64,000 nt of DNA, from positions 186,001 through 250,000 of the forward strand of contig JAOTOM010004283.1 in NCBI GenBank assembly GCA_034440615.1. The letters run 5' to 3'. The notes under the pieces are model-generated. The model was not told the DNA's origin, did no database searches, and saw only the letters and a program-made list of their open reading frames with translations. This DNA is from Ashinkailepas kermadecensis (taxonomy: Eukaryota; Arthropoda; Thecostraca; Neolepadidae). Made by a program: the position numbers and the translations under genes. Positions 1 to 11,850 of the stretch are shown piece by piece. Position 1 is the stretch's first letter; every line of letters begins with the position of its first letter.

Positions 1-290
1 AAACACATACACACATGCACACTAATCCATGCTCCCCCTGCTCCACAAACACATACACACATACATACTAATCCCTGCTCCCCCTGCTCCACAAACACAT
101 ACACACATGCACAATAATACCTGCTCCTCTGTTCCACAAACACATACACACATACACACTAATCCCTGCTCACCCTGTTCCAGAAACACATACACACATG
201 CACACTAATCCCTGCTCCCCCTGCTCCACAAACACATACACACATACACACTAATCCCTGCTCCCCCTGCTCCACAAACGCACATGCGCA
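1..290. repeat. 46-bp tandem array, CA-rich
   Basis: About six units start at 1, 47, 93, 139, 185 and 231 and then decay. Each has an ACACATACACACAT head and a CTGCTCCCCCTGCTCC tail. Units alternate between CATGCAC and CATAC variants, giving a 92-bp higher-order repeat. The array runs off the left edge of the window. Confidence 0.9.
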
Positions 291-1368
291 TTATGGTGCT
301 TCATTTTGCCTTTTTATGTCAGATCTTCGATTTCCGTGCATCATTCGATGTGTTGTTTTCCAGCTGAGATCAAATGTGCCATTTCTGTCCCAAAAATCTA
401 ATTTTCTTTGCTCGCCCACCTAGTTTGAAGTCCTCAAGGATCGCGGAATTTTTCAGCTTTTGCACGATCACTTCCATGGATGGCGGTGTTCCATCCGAAG
501 CACCTGTCGGATATGTCGGCACACTAGTGTTGCAGATATGTACCGTTTTTAGTGTCCATCATCCTCATCGTTTTGCCACAATACAAAGCTGAATGCAGCT
601 ACTTAACCGGTTGTTCATGAACAGGCTCAAAGGGGGCATAACTGTCGAGCCGTAGTGAGCACAGCATTTGACAATGCTCGATCAAGTTTATGGACACACG
701 GGTATTAGATACTGATGCAGGTAGATATTTTGAGATGGAGGATAAGTGGATTCGCTGTCAGGGGTGATGACTTGTGAGAATCGCAGAAATAATGAAGCGG
801 AAAGTAAGGCTACTATCCATGGGTGGACAATCGATTTCAAAGTTAGTTTGGCCGAGACGGTGACGAAGACATGATTTTCCCAGGGTGTAGCCCCCCCCCC
901 CCCCCACCATCCACTCACTCCTTTTTCACAAATTTCCGGATTTACTTAACTATTTTTGGCTGCAACCACAAAACAAACAAAAAACGTATTGCATGGCATG
1001 CTGCAACCTCTGACCTTTCATGTGCTTTTTCAGGCTTTGGAGGAATTTTCGTGTCTCTCAGGTGCCTTCGATATGTTCCAGGTTTTGTAGGGCGGCGAGG
1101 TCGGGGGCGGGGTCGGTGTGGGGGATGGATGGGGAGGGGTAGGTGGGGTGGGGGTAGGTAGGGGTGGTGGTTTTTGGGGAGGGGGAAGTGGTATTGAGAG
1201 GGATGGGATATTTGGTAGTGGTTACGGGTGTGGTTCGGTCTTAGTGGTCGGTCTGAGTGGTCGGTCTGAGTAGTCGGTCTGAATAGTGGCACTGTTGTCA
1301 TGTTTCGTCTTGGTCTACTGCGGTGCGCCCTTGACTTCGGAGAGACCTTGAGAAAGTAGTTTCCGCAC
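291..1368. other. Intergenic, no gene recognised
   Basis: Only short, unrelated open frames occur here. A C homopolymer of about 16 bases lies near 888-905. From 1085 to 1270 the plus strand is strongly G-rich (GGGG/GGTGG runs), a sequence type that can form G-quadruplexes. No homology is recognisable. Confidence 0.6.
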
Positions 1369-1510
1369 GGCCGCCGGCCGGCGGCCATGTTTTACTACGC
1401 TCACGGGCGCCGGGCGGCTCCCCCGGCCCGCGCCGATCCCGCTTCCGGCGTGCTGCCGGCCCCCAACCGGGACGGCCCACAGCGAGCGGTGACCCGCGAG
1501 TCCTCGCTGT
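1369..1510. promoter_or_regulatory. CpG-rich patch with an 18-bp perfect palindrome
   Basis: The palindrome at 1369-1386 (GGCCGCCGGCCGGCGGCC) is followed by about 120 bases dense in CG dinucleotides and GGCCC/GCCGG runs. The composition differs sharply from the flanks and resembles a small CpG island or promoter core. No transcription unit is recognised on either side, so a regulatory role is inference only. Confidence 0.3.
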
Positions 1511-3340
1511 AGTAGATGCAGTCTGAGCGTGCCATACCATCTTGTCTTCGTCGTATTGTCATCTTGTCGGCGCCCCGTGACTCGTTATCCTAATACAAAT
1601 TTGTATTTAGCGAGGGCAAATCTCTCACTTCACCACTTCCATCCGTGAGTGAGCCTGGCTTGGTCGTGGCGCCAGGGATAGAGGAGCCGCATGATTGGAG
1701 AGACCTAGGAGGGGGGGGTCATAAGAGTAATGGACGGACATTGGAGTTGGAAATGCGTCCGTCACCGGCCCTCGTCCAGCTTCGGGGCCCTCTTAAGTGT
1801 TAAAGTCCCCGCTTGTTTCCCTCCATGTCATCCATCCGTATGCTCCCACGGGTCACCGGACTGGCAAATTGAGGGCCTAGGTAATTATCCTGGGTCAAAT
1901 TTTTGGCAACGATGGTTTCTGACAGCTAGATGCGTACGCAGAGTTCCAACAGCTCACACTGGTCCTTGACTACCCGTATCTACGTCATGCATGCTCCCAC
2001 GTAATCCATTCATTTCCATCTTCCATTCCGAACATTCGCTCTCGATTAAAAGTGTTGGCCCGATAATTTCCCTTCCAGTGGTACATGCGCATTCAGTGAG
2101 TCTTACTTCCTCAGACCGTTGCTTAGGGCTTTCTAGCCCACAGTTAAATGTGAATTACCCGTGCTTAGGCCCACAACTGTGACCGGCTGACGCGACACTG
2201 TTGGTTGGGAATGATATACTATTTACTTTACTGCCTTCAAGGCTCGATGACACTGGGCTGCGATATTCCGTTAGTTTCTGATGGTCTTATGCTGGGCTTG
2301 AGTAATAATGGCCGACCTACCTACAATTAAAGGAGTCAACGCCTAGCCAGGACTTTTATGCTCCAACTTGCGATTTGGCGGGCACCCCCACAGGTGGTCC
2401 TGGGCCACAAATCGGTCGGGATGGCCCCCTATCGTCTTTCTACCCTATCCTGCCCGGGGTCATGGTCGGGAGACCCTCAAATCCCCTGCCTGTCCTATCC
2501 TTGGGGGCTTACGGAACGCCAAACTTCATCTCCCATGTCTGTGCCTTAATCGAGAGGCCCAGGCCTGCTGGAATAGCTGAGACGGGAAAGGAATACCGAC
2601 CTAGCCGTTTTTGGCTTTTACCTAACTGTGCGCACAGATTCATCCCGACCCAAAATTGGGTGCCGCTGCCTGCGAGCTTACCCATTTGGATCCCGTCGGA
2701 TCTGACCACCCTCGGGATGCCCTTCCGCGCTCTGGGACCACCAGGCCGGAGGGTTTTTGCGGCCTAGAATTTCTCAAGTGAACCAGCTGCCTCGTTAATT
2801 TTCCAGTCTTTCCGGCACGCTTTCCCAGGGGTTCAACCAACAGTGTTTCGTCATTTTCCCGTCTTCTATCAGCCCTCCTCCGTCTCCTCCGAAGAGAAGA
2901 GGGCGGAGGCTCACGCTTGGGCCCATGGAAGTTATCGCCCGTGGAAGAGCGGCTTGCAGGCCGTCTTCTCGCTAAAATGCGTTATTTGTCTCACGTTTTT
3001 CCGTCACAGACGGTAGTCAGGTTCGTCCTGTCCTGTCTTGCCGGCTAGCTTTACATTAAGTAACGGACGAACCCGGAATTAATTCCCTGCTTAATCCCTC
3101 ATTCGCAACAAGTACGTTTGGCCACTTCATGGTCAGTGCACTGTTCTATTACCCCGTACCATTTAAAGCTTTAAAGGAAGTCTCGTATACACGTGGTGCT
3201 ATGGTTTAGTGACCCAGTGTCCGGAAAGTATTTGCCGCAGCACTTCCAAGGTCAAGAACCCTCGACTCGACGCCTTCGGCCGGGCGACACGTTGATTTGG
3301 GGAGCAGGTGTTTGGCGTGTGAGTGGAGAGCGAGGTAGAG
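1511..3340. other. Unique sequence, no gene recognised
   Basis: Non-repetitive DNA of mixed composition. Open frames of 60-130 codons at 2358-2840 overlap one another in several frames on both strands, lack any recognisable domain, and look like chance frames in GC-rich DNA. Confidence 0.6.
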
Positions 3341-3342
3341 AG

Positions 3343-4315
<973 letters not shown>

Positions 4316-4319
4316 TCCG

Positions 4320-4440
4320 TCGAATGTTCCTCCTCCGTCGCAGCCGTGGGTGGTCCGCCTCCGGCGGCTGCCTCGGGTGGTGTCCGCCTCCGACGACTGC
4401 CTTGGGTGGTCTCTCTGCGACGACTGCCGGGGGGGGGATT
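4320..4440. repeat. Short GC-rich imperfect tandem repeat, about 28 bp
   Basis: Three imperfect copies of a GGGTGGT...CCTCCGRCGRCTGCC unit. It ends in a G8 run at about 4429-4436. Confidence 0.6.
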
Positions 4441-4619
4441 AGGAGGGAGTCCAAACCTACTCCCATTCTCCAGAAGTCCTCGGAATTCGACCACGGTGTA
4501 TTTTTCCAAGTGGGCCCATTTTGTTAAATCAAAAGAAGTGGTGACAACTTGTAGCCTTGTAGTGGAAGGGTCGCAGCCTAACATCATCGTTCCCATATTT
4601 GTATTCAGCTTGTACGGGA

Positions 4620-4860
4620 TTTTTGGGTGGATAGGGGCTCCAGGAAGGCTTTCCTTCCCTGTTGTGACTTTTCAAGGTCCTGCTTAATATTTCGAGCTCC
4701 GGGCCGATTTTTTTTCATGTCCCGGTGCAATGTGTTAGTCTTGGCTCAATTTCTCGAGGCCCGTCGCGATTATTTCGGGTCCACGACCCTTCCAGGGGAG
4801 GGGAAATTTCTCCTTCCTCCCTGCGGTGCGCCGCTTCATAGGTTATGCAGGTATATGCAC

Positions 4861-4943
<83 letters not shown>

Positions 4944-6250
4944 TTTAGAAGGGCTACGGTAAGATTTCAGGTCCCCCTGCGTGGGCCCGAAAGCTCTTGC
5001 TCTTGCTCTCGGGGTCCCCGCTGTACTTACTTGGGGCACCCGATTCGAATTTGTTGGGCCGGATGGAAATTTTTCGAACCTTTTGGAGCCTCCGTTTTAT
5101 TTTTCTTGCTCAGGCGCGAGTTTTTGGGGCTCAACGCGACCTTTCGGGGCTCAATGCGAGTTGTCCGAGCACCAACGCGAGTTTCCTTTCGGGACCTCTT
5201 CTATTTTTTTGTCCCAGCCCGAGTCGATGCTCCAGTTCTAGGTGCGATTTTTTTCGCACCCAGGCACCAGTTCTCGGGGCCCCGACGCCGGTGTTCTGGC
5301 CCGGCTTGACTTTTTTGTAGACCTCTTCTGAATCTGGATCGATCTTCCGGTTCGCTGCGTCATTTTTGTGGGGCTCGGCTATATTTTTAGTTTATCCCCG
5401 ACGCGACATTCTTGTGCCCTGGGTGCGAGCCCCCTCCCGACCTGGATCGATTTCTTCGTAGTCCCGGCACCTTTATCGGTTCCCAAGCGTTTTGGTTTGG
5501 CCTTTTGGTTGGTAGTGGGGCTCCATGGGGTTTTTGGGCCCGGATGAATATTTCCGTATTTCATTGTCTCATTGTTTAGGTTTCGGTGCGCTTCGGGGTG
5601 GGACTCTGTGCTATTTTGGGGAACACTGCGCCATTTTTGGGCACCAGCATGATTTTTCGAAGCCCCGGCAATATTTTTTTTCGCGGCCCGACGCGTCTTG
5701 AGGACCTTTGGCGCGATTTTCCGGGCCCCATAATAATCTCCAGGGCCCGATTGATTTTTTTTGGAGGACCGGCTCCCTTTTGTTGGGCTCCAGTACGATG
5801 GTAGGGGTCCTTGCGCGATTGGTTCTGGCCTAACCTGACTTGTTGGGCCTAGGACGTTTTTTTCGAGGCCCGACGCGATTTGGTGAGGTTTTGCGCGATT
5901 TTGTGGGCTCCATAATTATTTTCTGGGCTTGAAGTGGTTTTTGGGACCCTGGCTTCGTATTTGTCTGGCCCCGGTGCGATTTTAAGGGACCGGTATGCTT
6001 GTTGAGGCCTCCAATATGATTCTTCGTGATTCAGGCGTGTTGTTTTATGGCCCGACACGTCTAAGGGGGTCTTTGACGCAATTTGTGGAGCCCAGCCTGA
6101 TTTTTTTTCGGACTCGGATTGACTTTTTGGGTCCGGCTTCATGCTTGCCAAGCTCCGGTGCGATTATTGCAGCCCCGGCGCGAACTTTTGGCCCACCGGC
6201 GTGATTTTTCGGGGGCCCGGCCCGTCTCTTTGGGTGCCGGCCATCTCTCA
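4620..6250. repeat. Degenerate 21/42-bp satellite (locus A)
   Basis: Dozens of diverged copies of a monomer of about 21 bp, with the core GGGGCCC...GCGCGATTTTT, run for 1.6 kb. The same family, in the opposite orientation, occurs at 23080-24420 and 27390-27930. Copies are far more diverged from each other than in the other arrays of the window, so this is an old array. The (TA)n at 4862-4938 lies within it. Confidence 0.75.
4862..4938. repeat. (TA)n microsatellite, about 77 bp
   Basis: Pure TA run inside the degenerate GC-rich satellite. Confidence 0.97.
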
Positions 6251-6569
6251 AGATGGGCAGTTGTCCCTTGGTGTTGTCAAAGTGTCTAGTGTTATTATAG
6301 TAGGTAGCATCGAAAGGTGTGCTATGGGTGGCTGTCCGGTATCCTTGCTTTGGTTCATTGAATGTTGTGAATTCAACCTTTAACTAATAAACATTGTCCG
6401 AATTGCCATTTAAGTAATACAGGCTCCAACAGAAACTTGATGTGGCAATGCCATACCAACTTTGCAGCTGGTGTGGCCATGCAGCTGGTGTGGCCATGGC
6501 CATACCTGTCATATCGTATTCTCCATCCATGCTACTATGTCGTTCCACACGTATTTGGTGCTGCCAGAC

Positions 6570-7190
6570 GTTGTGAGTGGAACAATCAAAATTTTAACAT
6601 TTCATTGACAGCTTATTGCAATCCAACCATAAATACCTCTTGCTATTTCCCTGTCACCTTCCCTCCCTGCCCTCTCCCCTCCTTCAATCTTTCATCCACT
6701 CCCAACTTCTCCCTCCCTCCTTCCCTTTCTCCCATCCTCATTGTCCTCCTCCTCTCATATCCTCTCATATCGACGACCGAAGGCGTCCCTCCCAGGAAAT
6801 GTGCCCCGCCTCGCCTCCAATGAATATTCCTGGACCACCCCTGCGTGATCTTGAATCTGTAGTAATGGCGTGTAATCTGTAGTAATGGCGTGTAATCTTC
6901 GCAATCTTCGCAACGTGTATTCTACGTGTAATCCATATGCTACAATGTGTACCCTTCGTAACGCCAATGTTCGATACGTCGTTATGAGACGAAGAGGATG
7001 GGGAGGGTTGGAAAGGGAAGAAGAGAGGGGGAAGGGAGAATGTGATAGTGGATGGGAGAGGGAAAGAGAGATAGGGAAGGAGAGAGAGAGGATAAGAGGA
7101 GAATACCAGAGATATCAATGGTTTGGGTGCGGTAAGCTGGCAATTATAGTCCAGTATTTGGAATGCTGCACTGACAACATCGAGTAACAG
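6570..7190. mobile_element. Imperfect inverted-repeat (MITE-like) element
   Basis: The left arm (about 6570-6790) is matched in reverse complement by about 6965-7190. The pyrimidine-rich block at 6650-6770 pairs with the purine-rich block at 6990-7105. Beyond that low-complexity core, ATTGACAGCTTATTGCA at about 6605 pairs with ATTGCCAGCTTACCGCA read on the minus strand from about 7146. Identity is roughly 70-75 percent by eye. Neither arm codes for a recognisable protein, and no target duplication was resolved. Confidence 0.5.
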
Positions 7191-7539
7191 CAACTAGGTG
7201 CATGGAGGATGTATTTCTTAACATGTATTTCATTCTTTTTCTTCTTTTTATTTTTGTATTTCTTTCCTTGATAACAATTACTTTTTGCTGCATTCTCTCT
7301 ACGTGTCTCACATGTCACCAGCCCTGACAGCGAATCCACTCCTCCTCCATCTCAAAATATATACCTGCGTCAGTAGCTGACCCCCATGCCTCCATAAACT
7401 CGGTCGATCATTTACGAATGCTCTGCCCACTTCAGTACGACGGTGCTGCCACCTATGCACCATCTTATGAGCTACCGATCGAGTATCGAAGTATGGAAAT
7501 AGAGGAAGTTTTTAATTCTGTTGGCTGGGATTTCATCAC

Positions 7540-8812
7540 GGTCCACTATACTGTCCTGTCGCGGTATGGTAGCCGACACTGTGTCTGTAGCTACGGTCGG
7601 TCCACTATACTGTCATGTCGCGGTATGGTAGCCGACACTGTGTCTGTAGCTACGGTCGGTCCACAACTGTCCTGTCGCGGTATGGTGGCCGACACTGTGT
7701 CTGTAGCTACGGTCGGTCCAAAACTGTCCTGTCGCGGTATGGTAGCCGACACTGTGTCTAGCTACGGTCGGTCCACTATACTGTCCTGTCGCGGTATAGT
7801 AGCCGACACTGTGTCTAGCTACTGTAGGTCCACTATACTGTCCTATCGCGGTATGGTAGCCGACACTGTGTCTGTAGCTACGGTCGGTCCACTGCTCCCC
7901 TGTCGTGGTATGGTAGCCGACACTGTGTCTGTAGCTACGGTCGGTCCACTATACTGTCCTGTCCCGGTATGGTAGCCGACACTGTGTCTGTAGCTACGGT
8001 CGGTCCACTATACTGTCCTGTCGCGGTATGGTAGCCGACACTGTGTCTGTAGCTATGGTCGGTCCACTATACTGTCCTGTCGTGGTATGGTAGCCGACAC
8101 TGTGTCTGTAGCTACGGTCGGTCCACTATACTGTCCTGTCGTGGTATGGTAGCCGACACTGTGTCTGTAGCTACGGTCGGTCCACCACTGTCCTGTCCCG
8201 GTATGGTGGCCGACACTGTGTCTGTAGCTACGGTCAGTCCACTATACTGTCCTGTCGCGGTGTGGTAGCCGACACTGTGTCTAGCTACTGTAGGTCCACT
8301 ATACTGTCCTGTCGCGGTATGGTAGCCGACACTGTGTCTGTAGCTACGGTCGGTCCACTACTCCCCTGTCGTGGTATGGTAGCCGACACTGTGTCTGTAG
8401 CTACGGTCGGTCCACTATACTGTCCTGTCGCGGTATGGTAGCCAACACTGTGTCTGTAGCTACGGTCAGTCCACTATACTGTCCTGTCGCGGTGTGGTAG
8501 CCGACACTGTGTCTAGCTACTGTAGGTCCACTATACTGTCCTGTCGCGGTATGGTGGCCAACACTGTGTCTGTAGCTACGGTCGGTCCACCACTGTCCTG
8601 TCCCGGTATGGTGGCCGACACTGTGTCTGTAGCTACGGTCGGTCCACTACTCCCCTGTCGTGGTATGGTAGCCGACACTGTGTCTGTAGCTACGGTCGGT
8701 CCACTATACTGTCCTGTCGCGGTATGGTGGCCAACACTGTGTCTGTAGCTACGGTCGGTCCACTATACTGTCCTGTCGCCGTATGATATCCCACACTGTG
8801 TCTGTAGCTGTC
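7540..8812. repeat. 59-bp tandem array, about 21 copies
   Basis: The unit begins GGTCCACTATACTGTCCTG and ends GTGTCTGTAGCTACGGTC. Shorter variants lack the TATACT segment or the TGTAG. Copies differ at only a few sites, such as TCGCGG/TCGTGG/TCCCGG and GTAGCC/GTGGCC. The array stays open in several frames because its units lack stops, not because it codes for a protein. Confidence 0.95.
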
Positions 8813-9005
8813 ACCCGCAGAAGCAATATTTCAATAGCAGACAGCCGAACCAGGATTGTCACCCGCAGAAACAATGTTTCAGTAGCAGACAGTCGGAACA
8901 GGGGTGACACACCCGGACTGTTACCCACAGAAACAATATTTCAGTAGGAGGCAGCCGGACGAGGGGTGACACACCCGAACTGTCACCCGCATAAACAATA
9001 TTTTA
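8805..9005. repeat. Short tandem array following the 59-bp repeat
   Basis: Three to four imperfect copies of a unit containing TGTCACCCGCAGAAACAAT, ATTTCAGTAGCAGACAG and GGGGTGACACACCC. Confidence 0.85.
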
Positions 9006-9329
9006 GTGGCAAATAGCAACGTATGACCTATTTGCTTTTGCGTTTCATGAACATTGTAAAGGGCCTGCAATGCGGAGGTACGCGCCAATGTGGATACCTT
9101 CCTACTCTGCCAAACCGGCGGCATTAATCCTGAGAGTTGCATGTTGGAGCAATGATGAACGAAGTGACGAAACTGCGTTATCTGTCGCCGGAAATTAGGA
9201 AAATACTCCAGTTTGTTACCCACATGGGGACGAAAACTGTTGAGTTTTCCACTTCCGGCTGGACATCAACAGCACTGCTGGCACTTCGAGTTTGGCATTG
9301 CTTTACTCGAGCCGATATATTTGATGTAG

Positions 9330-9590
9330 CCGCTACACATGTAACACATGCTACACATGCTACACCTGCTACACCTGCCACACCTGCCACACCTGCTACA
9401 CATGCTACACATCTCTTCATCGTCGGATTGACACGATGGCCGTTGACAGGCTGGCACGTCTGCGCTCTGCTGGCCATCACCACCGTGGCCGACGCTGCCG
9501 TACCTTCCGCTATGGACCTGCTTCCGCTACACCTGCCACACCTGCCACACCTGCCATACCTGCCACACCTGCTACACCTGCTACACGTCT
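9330..9590. repeat. 9-bp minisatellite (ACACCTGCC), two blocks
   Basis: Two blocks of ACACCTGCC/ACACCTGCT/ACACATGCT units lie at 9335-9412 and 9528-9588. Each immediately precedes a copy of the serpin signal-peptide exon segment. The second block is part of the 176-bp duplication unit. Confidence 0.9.
9412..9521 (+). pseudogene. Truncated duplicate of the serpin signal-peptide exon
   Basis: This 110-bp segment repeats at 9588-9697 with almost no differences (ATCGTCGG versus ACCGTCGG at the start), an offset of 176 bp. It encodes the hydrophobic leader WHVCALLAITTVADA and PSAMDL. It then runs into the 9-bp minisatellite instead of continuing into the serpin helix A sequence, and it has no splice donor. 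It is therefore an incomplete, very recent exon copy. Its ATG at 9436 is in a different frame from its own leader, but because 176 is not a multiple of 3 that frame stays open into the leader frame of the second copy. Confidence 0.75.
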
Positions 9591-9625
9591 CTTCACCGTC
9601 GGATTGACACGATGGCCGTTGACAG

Positions 9626-9813
9626 GCTGGCACGTCTGCGCTCTGCTGGCCATCACCACCGTGGCCGACGCTGCCGTACCTTCCGCTATGGACCTGCCTC
9701 TGCTGAAGCAGGTGGCCTCCGACCAGGCGCAGAACCACGCCATCTCGCCGTTCCTCCTGTCCAGCGTGATGTCGCAGGTCTGGCTGGGAGCCCGCGGCAA
9801 CACCAAGTACGAG
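9626..9813 (+). CDS. Serpin, exon carrying the signal peptide and N-terminus
   Basis: This exon encodes a hydrophobic leader (WHVCALLAITTVADA, likely cleaved near ADA/AVPS). It continues with MDLPLLKQVASDQAQNHAI, SPFLLSSVMSQVWLGARGN and TKYE. SPxxLSSxxxxxxLGARGNT is the classical serpin helix A/B signature. The exon ends in frame at 9813 with donor GAG|GTCAGT. Joined to the acceptor at 13020/13021 it reads LGARGNTKYE-ISEVLQL, the expected family junction, phase 0 on both sides. No ATG precedes the leader in a natural way, so translation probably starts in an unseen upstream exon. The acceptor TTGACAG|GCTGG at 9625/9626 is my best guess for the left edge. The alternative is an unspliced start at 9436 through the minisatellite, giving an odd N-terminus. 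Confidence 0.75.
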
Positions 9814-9930
9814 GTCAGTGTGGCAACACCAGGGACGAGGTCAGTGTGGCAACACCAGGGACGAGGTCAGTGTGGCAACACCAGGGACGAGGTCAGTGTG
9901 GCAACACCAGGGACGAGGTCAGTATGCCAC
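9813..9930. repeat. 26-bp tandem repeat copying the serpin splice donor
   Basis: The unit GAGGTCAGTGTGGCAACACC plus AGGGAC is repeated four to five times directly after exon 1. Identical GAG|GTCAGT donor motifs therefore start at 9814, 9840, 9866, 9892 and 9918. The repeat evidently arose from the exon-intron junction itself. Because 26 is not a multiple of 3, use of any of the next two donors would shift the frame. Confidence 0.9.
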
Positions 9931-10199
9931 AGCGCCGTCCAGGTTAACTGGTAGCACTGTTGCGTATGACCACACACAACGCACCAGATCATTGGGTCTC
10001 CATGTTAAACTAATCATTTTTGCAGCGCTGTAACTCCCATGCCATGGGCCAAATTTTGGAAATAGGTTCGCCATAGGAAAATTTGAAGAATGTCCTTGTT
10101 CGAATCCGTTTATGTTTTGCTCTGCAGGAGACACCTGAAATAGATTGCCCGGAGGAGCAAAATTTTACCTCGATTTCCGGTGTTGTGGTCCACTGCAAA

Positions 10200-10615
10200 C
10201 AGGGCCGTGCCATGATGTGCCGTGACCTGGTGGTACGAACCACAAGTGAGTCGCGCCGCCGACTGATAGCTAGCGAGATAACAGGGCCGTGCCATGATGT
10301 GCCGTGACCTGGTGGTACCAACCACAAGTGAGTCGCGCCGTCGGCTGATAGCTAGCGAGATAACAGGGCCGTGCCATGATGTGCCGTGACCTGGTGGTAC
10401 CAACCACAAGTGAGTCGCGCCGCCGGCTGATAGCTAGCGAGATAACAGGGCGGGGCAAAAAGGGGCGGGGACCTGGGGGAACAAACAAAAGGGGGGAGCG
10501 CGCCGTCGGTTGATAGCTAGATAAGGGTAGCGAGATAACAGGGCCGTGCCATGATGTGCCGTGACCTGGTGGTACCAACCACAAGTGAGTCGCGCCGTCG
10601 GCTGATAGCTAGCGA
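10200..10615. repeat. 82-bp tandem repeat in the serpin intron
   Basis: Five copies of AGGGCCGTGCCATGATGTGC...GCTGATAGCTAGCGAGATAAC, starting at 10201, 10283, 10365, 10447 and 10540. The fourth copy contains a cluster of aberrant substitutions at 10449-10502 and a small insertion after it. Confidence 0.92.
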
Positions 10616-10619
10616 GAAT

Positions 10620-11655
10620 GTTGCGAGCTCAAATTCCACTGATGGAGTACATTTTCGTCGTATCTACTGTGTATCTGCACGTAGTTTCGTTTTCATTGGG
10701 CCCAACTCCTCCTCAGGTGCCCGTCATTGCCGGTTGAATATGCTCATGCAAGGCGGTTCTCCCCATCAATTTGGAGGTGGATAACCAGAGGCTCGGAACC
10801 CGAGAACAGTTGAGGCGCTAGATGAGCTTCAAAGCCATGCATTACCAAGGATGCACCCATGTATGTATTAGATGGAAAGATGAGAGGGACATGTCATCCC
10901 CCCCCCCCTGCCGGCCAATTTTGGGGTGGTACCCCCATAATTGCAGATGGCACACCCACGGAAGCCTCGACTGCAACCCCGCTCCTCATAGGAAGAGACA
11001 AATGCGCGCTACCGGCCACGTGGAAGGTATGTGAACTCTCCTGCTTAGGCTGAACTCCTGAAGAGGCTGAGGTATCCTACGAATTCAATTCAGTCTCCCA
11101 AGCTTTTTTTCCTCCTCCTACACCCCTAGGCGCACCAAGATTCTTCGCAAGGGAGTGGTTTGGCCAACCCTTCTAAAAACCAAGAATTCCTCGGATATTG
11201 GTTACCTTCTTTTATATCTCTGATATGCTAAGTTTTTTGTGGTATTCAAAGTGCAATATTTTCGGATCATTTCGGATCATTCGGATCTGGGTGTACCCAG
11301 AGTAACAAATATCCGCCAAATCGCCGCCCAATGCATGTGGCAGGGCTAAAGGGAGACATTGGGCTCGAAAAAAATACAGACAAAAAAATTACGGTTGCAG
11401 AACAAGAGAAGCCACCAAACCAACTTTGGCAAAACATTCACGAAGTTGCACGATGCAAATACTCGTACACTCCTGCCATCTTTTGATGACACAGGTATGC
11501 ATTTTAACCATGACAGATGATACCAATTCCGGAAGATATGATGCTACAGGTATGGAAGTACCTTTTCAGGTTTTGTGACCTTTCAAGTTTTCACTCCTCT
11601 GGGTGCGCATAGTTTATTTTCAGTTAATGACTATAGATGTCATGCTACATCAAAG
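10620..11655. other. Serpin intron, no further feature
   Basis: Unique sequence with a C run near 10900. No coding homology seen. Confidence 0.5.
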
Positions 11656-11659
11656 TGTG

Positions 11660-11850
11660 CGGACTTCGGCCCCATGGCTTCCGCTCTATAGGCTAGTGAA
11701 AACATCCAGACACTTCACAGGCAGCTTCCAATCCATATATTTATTTCTGCGAACTCTTAGCCAAAATTGTGGCCCTCCTTTGCACCCTCTCCAGTGATTC
11801 AATGTCTTCCCTTGCATATGGACATCATTGGGGCCGTTCCACTCGCTGTC
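11660..11850 (-). pseudogene. CR1/Jockey-type LINE fragment (RT C-terminal region)
   Basis: Read on the minus strand, the sequence gives CPYAREDIESLERVQRRAT and then ILAKSSQK. This matches the well-known WSPY...DIExLExVQRRAT stretch just after the reverse transcriptase domain in CR1/Jockey-group LINEs. The Trp codon expected before CPY is TGA, and a stop follows SSQK, so this is a dead fragment. It lies antisense in the serpin intron. Further degraded LINE sequence may continue toward 12600, but I could not confirm it. Confidence 0.7.

Noticed and set aside
7540..8812. CRISPR array
   Set aside because: Units are contiguous tandem copies with no unique spacers, and the context is animal DNA. 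The same applies to the 60-bp array.
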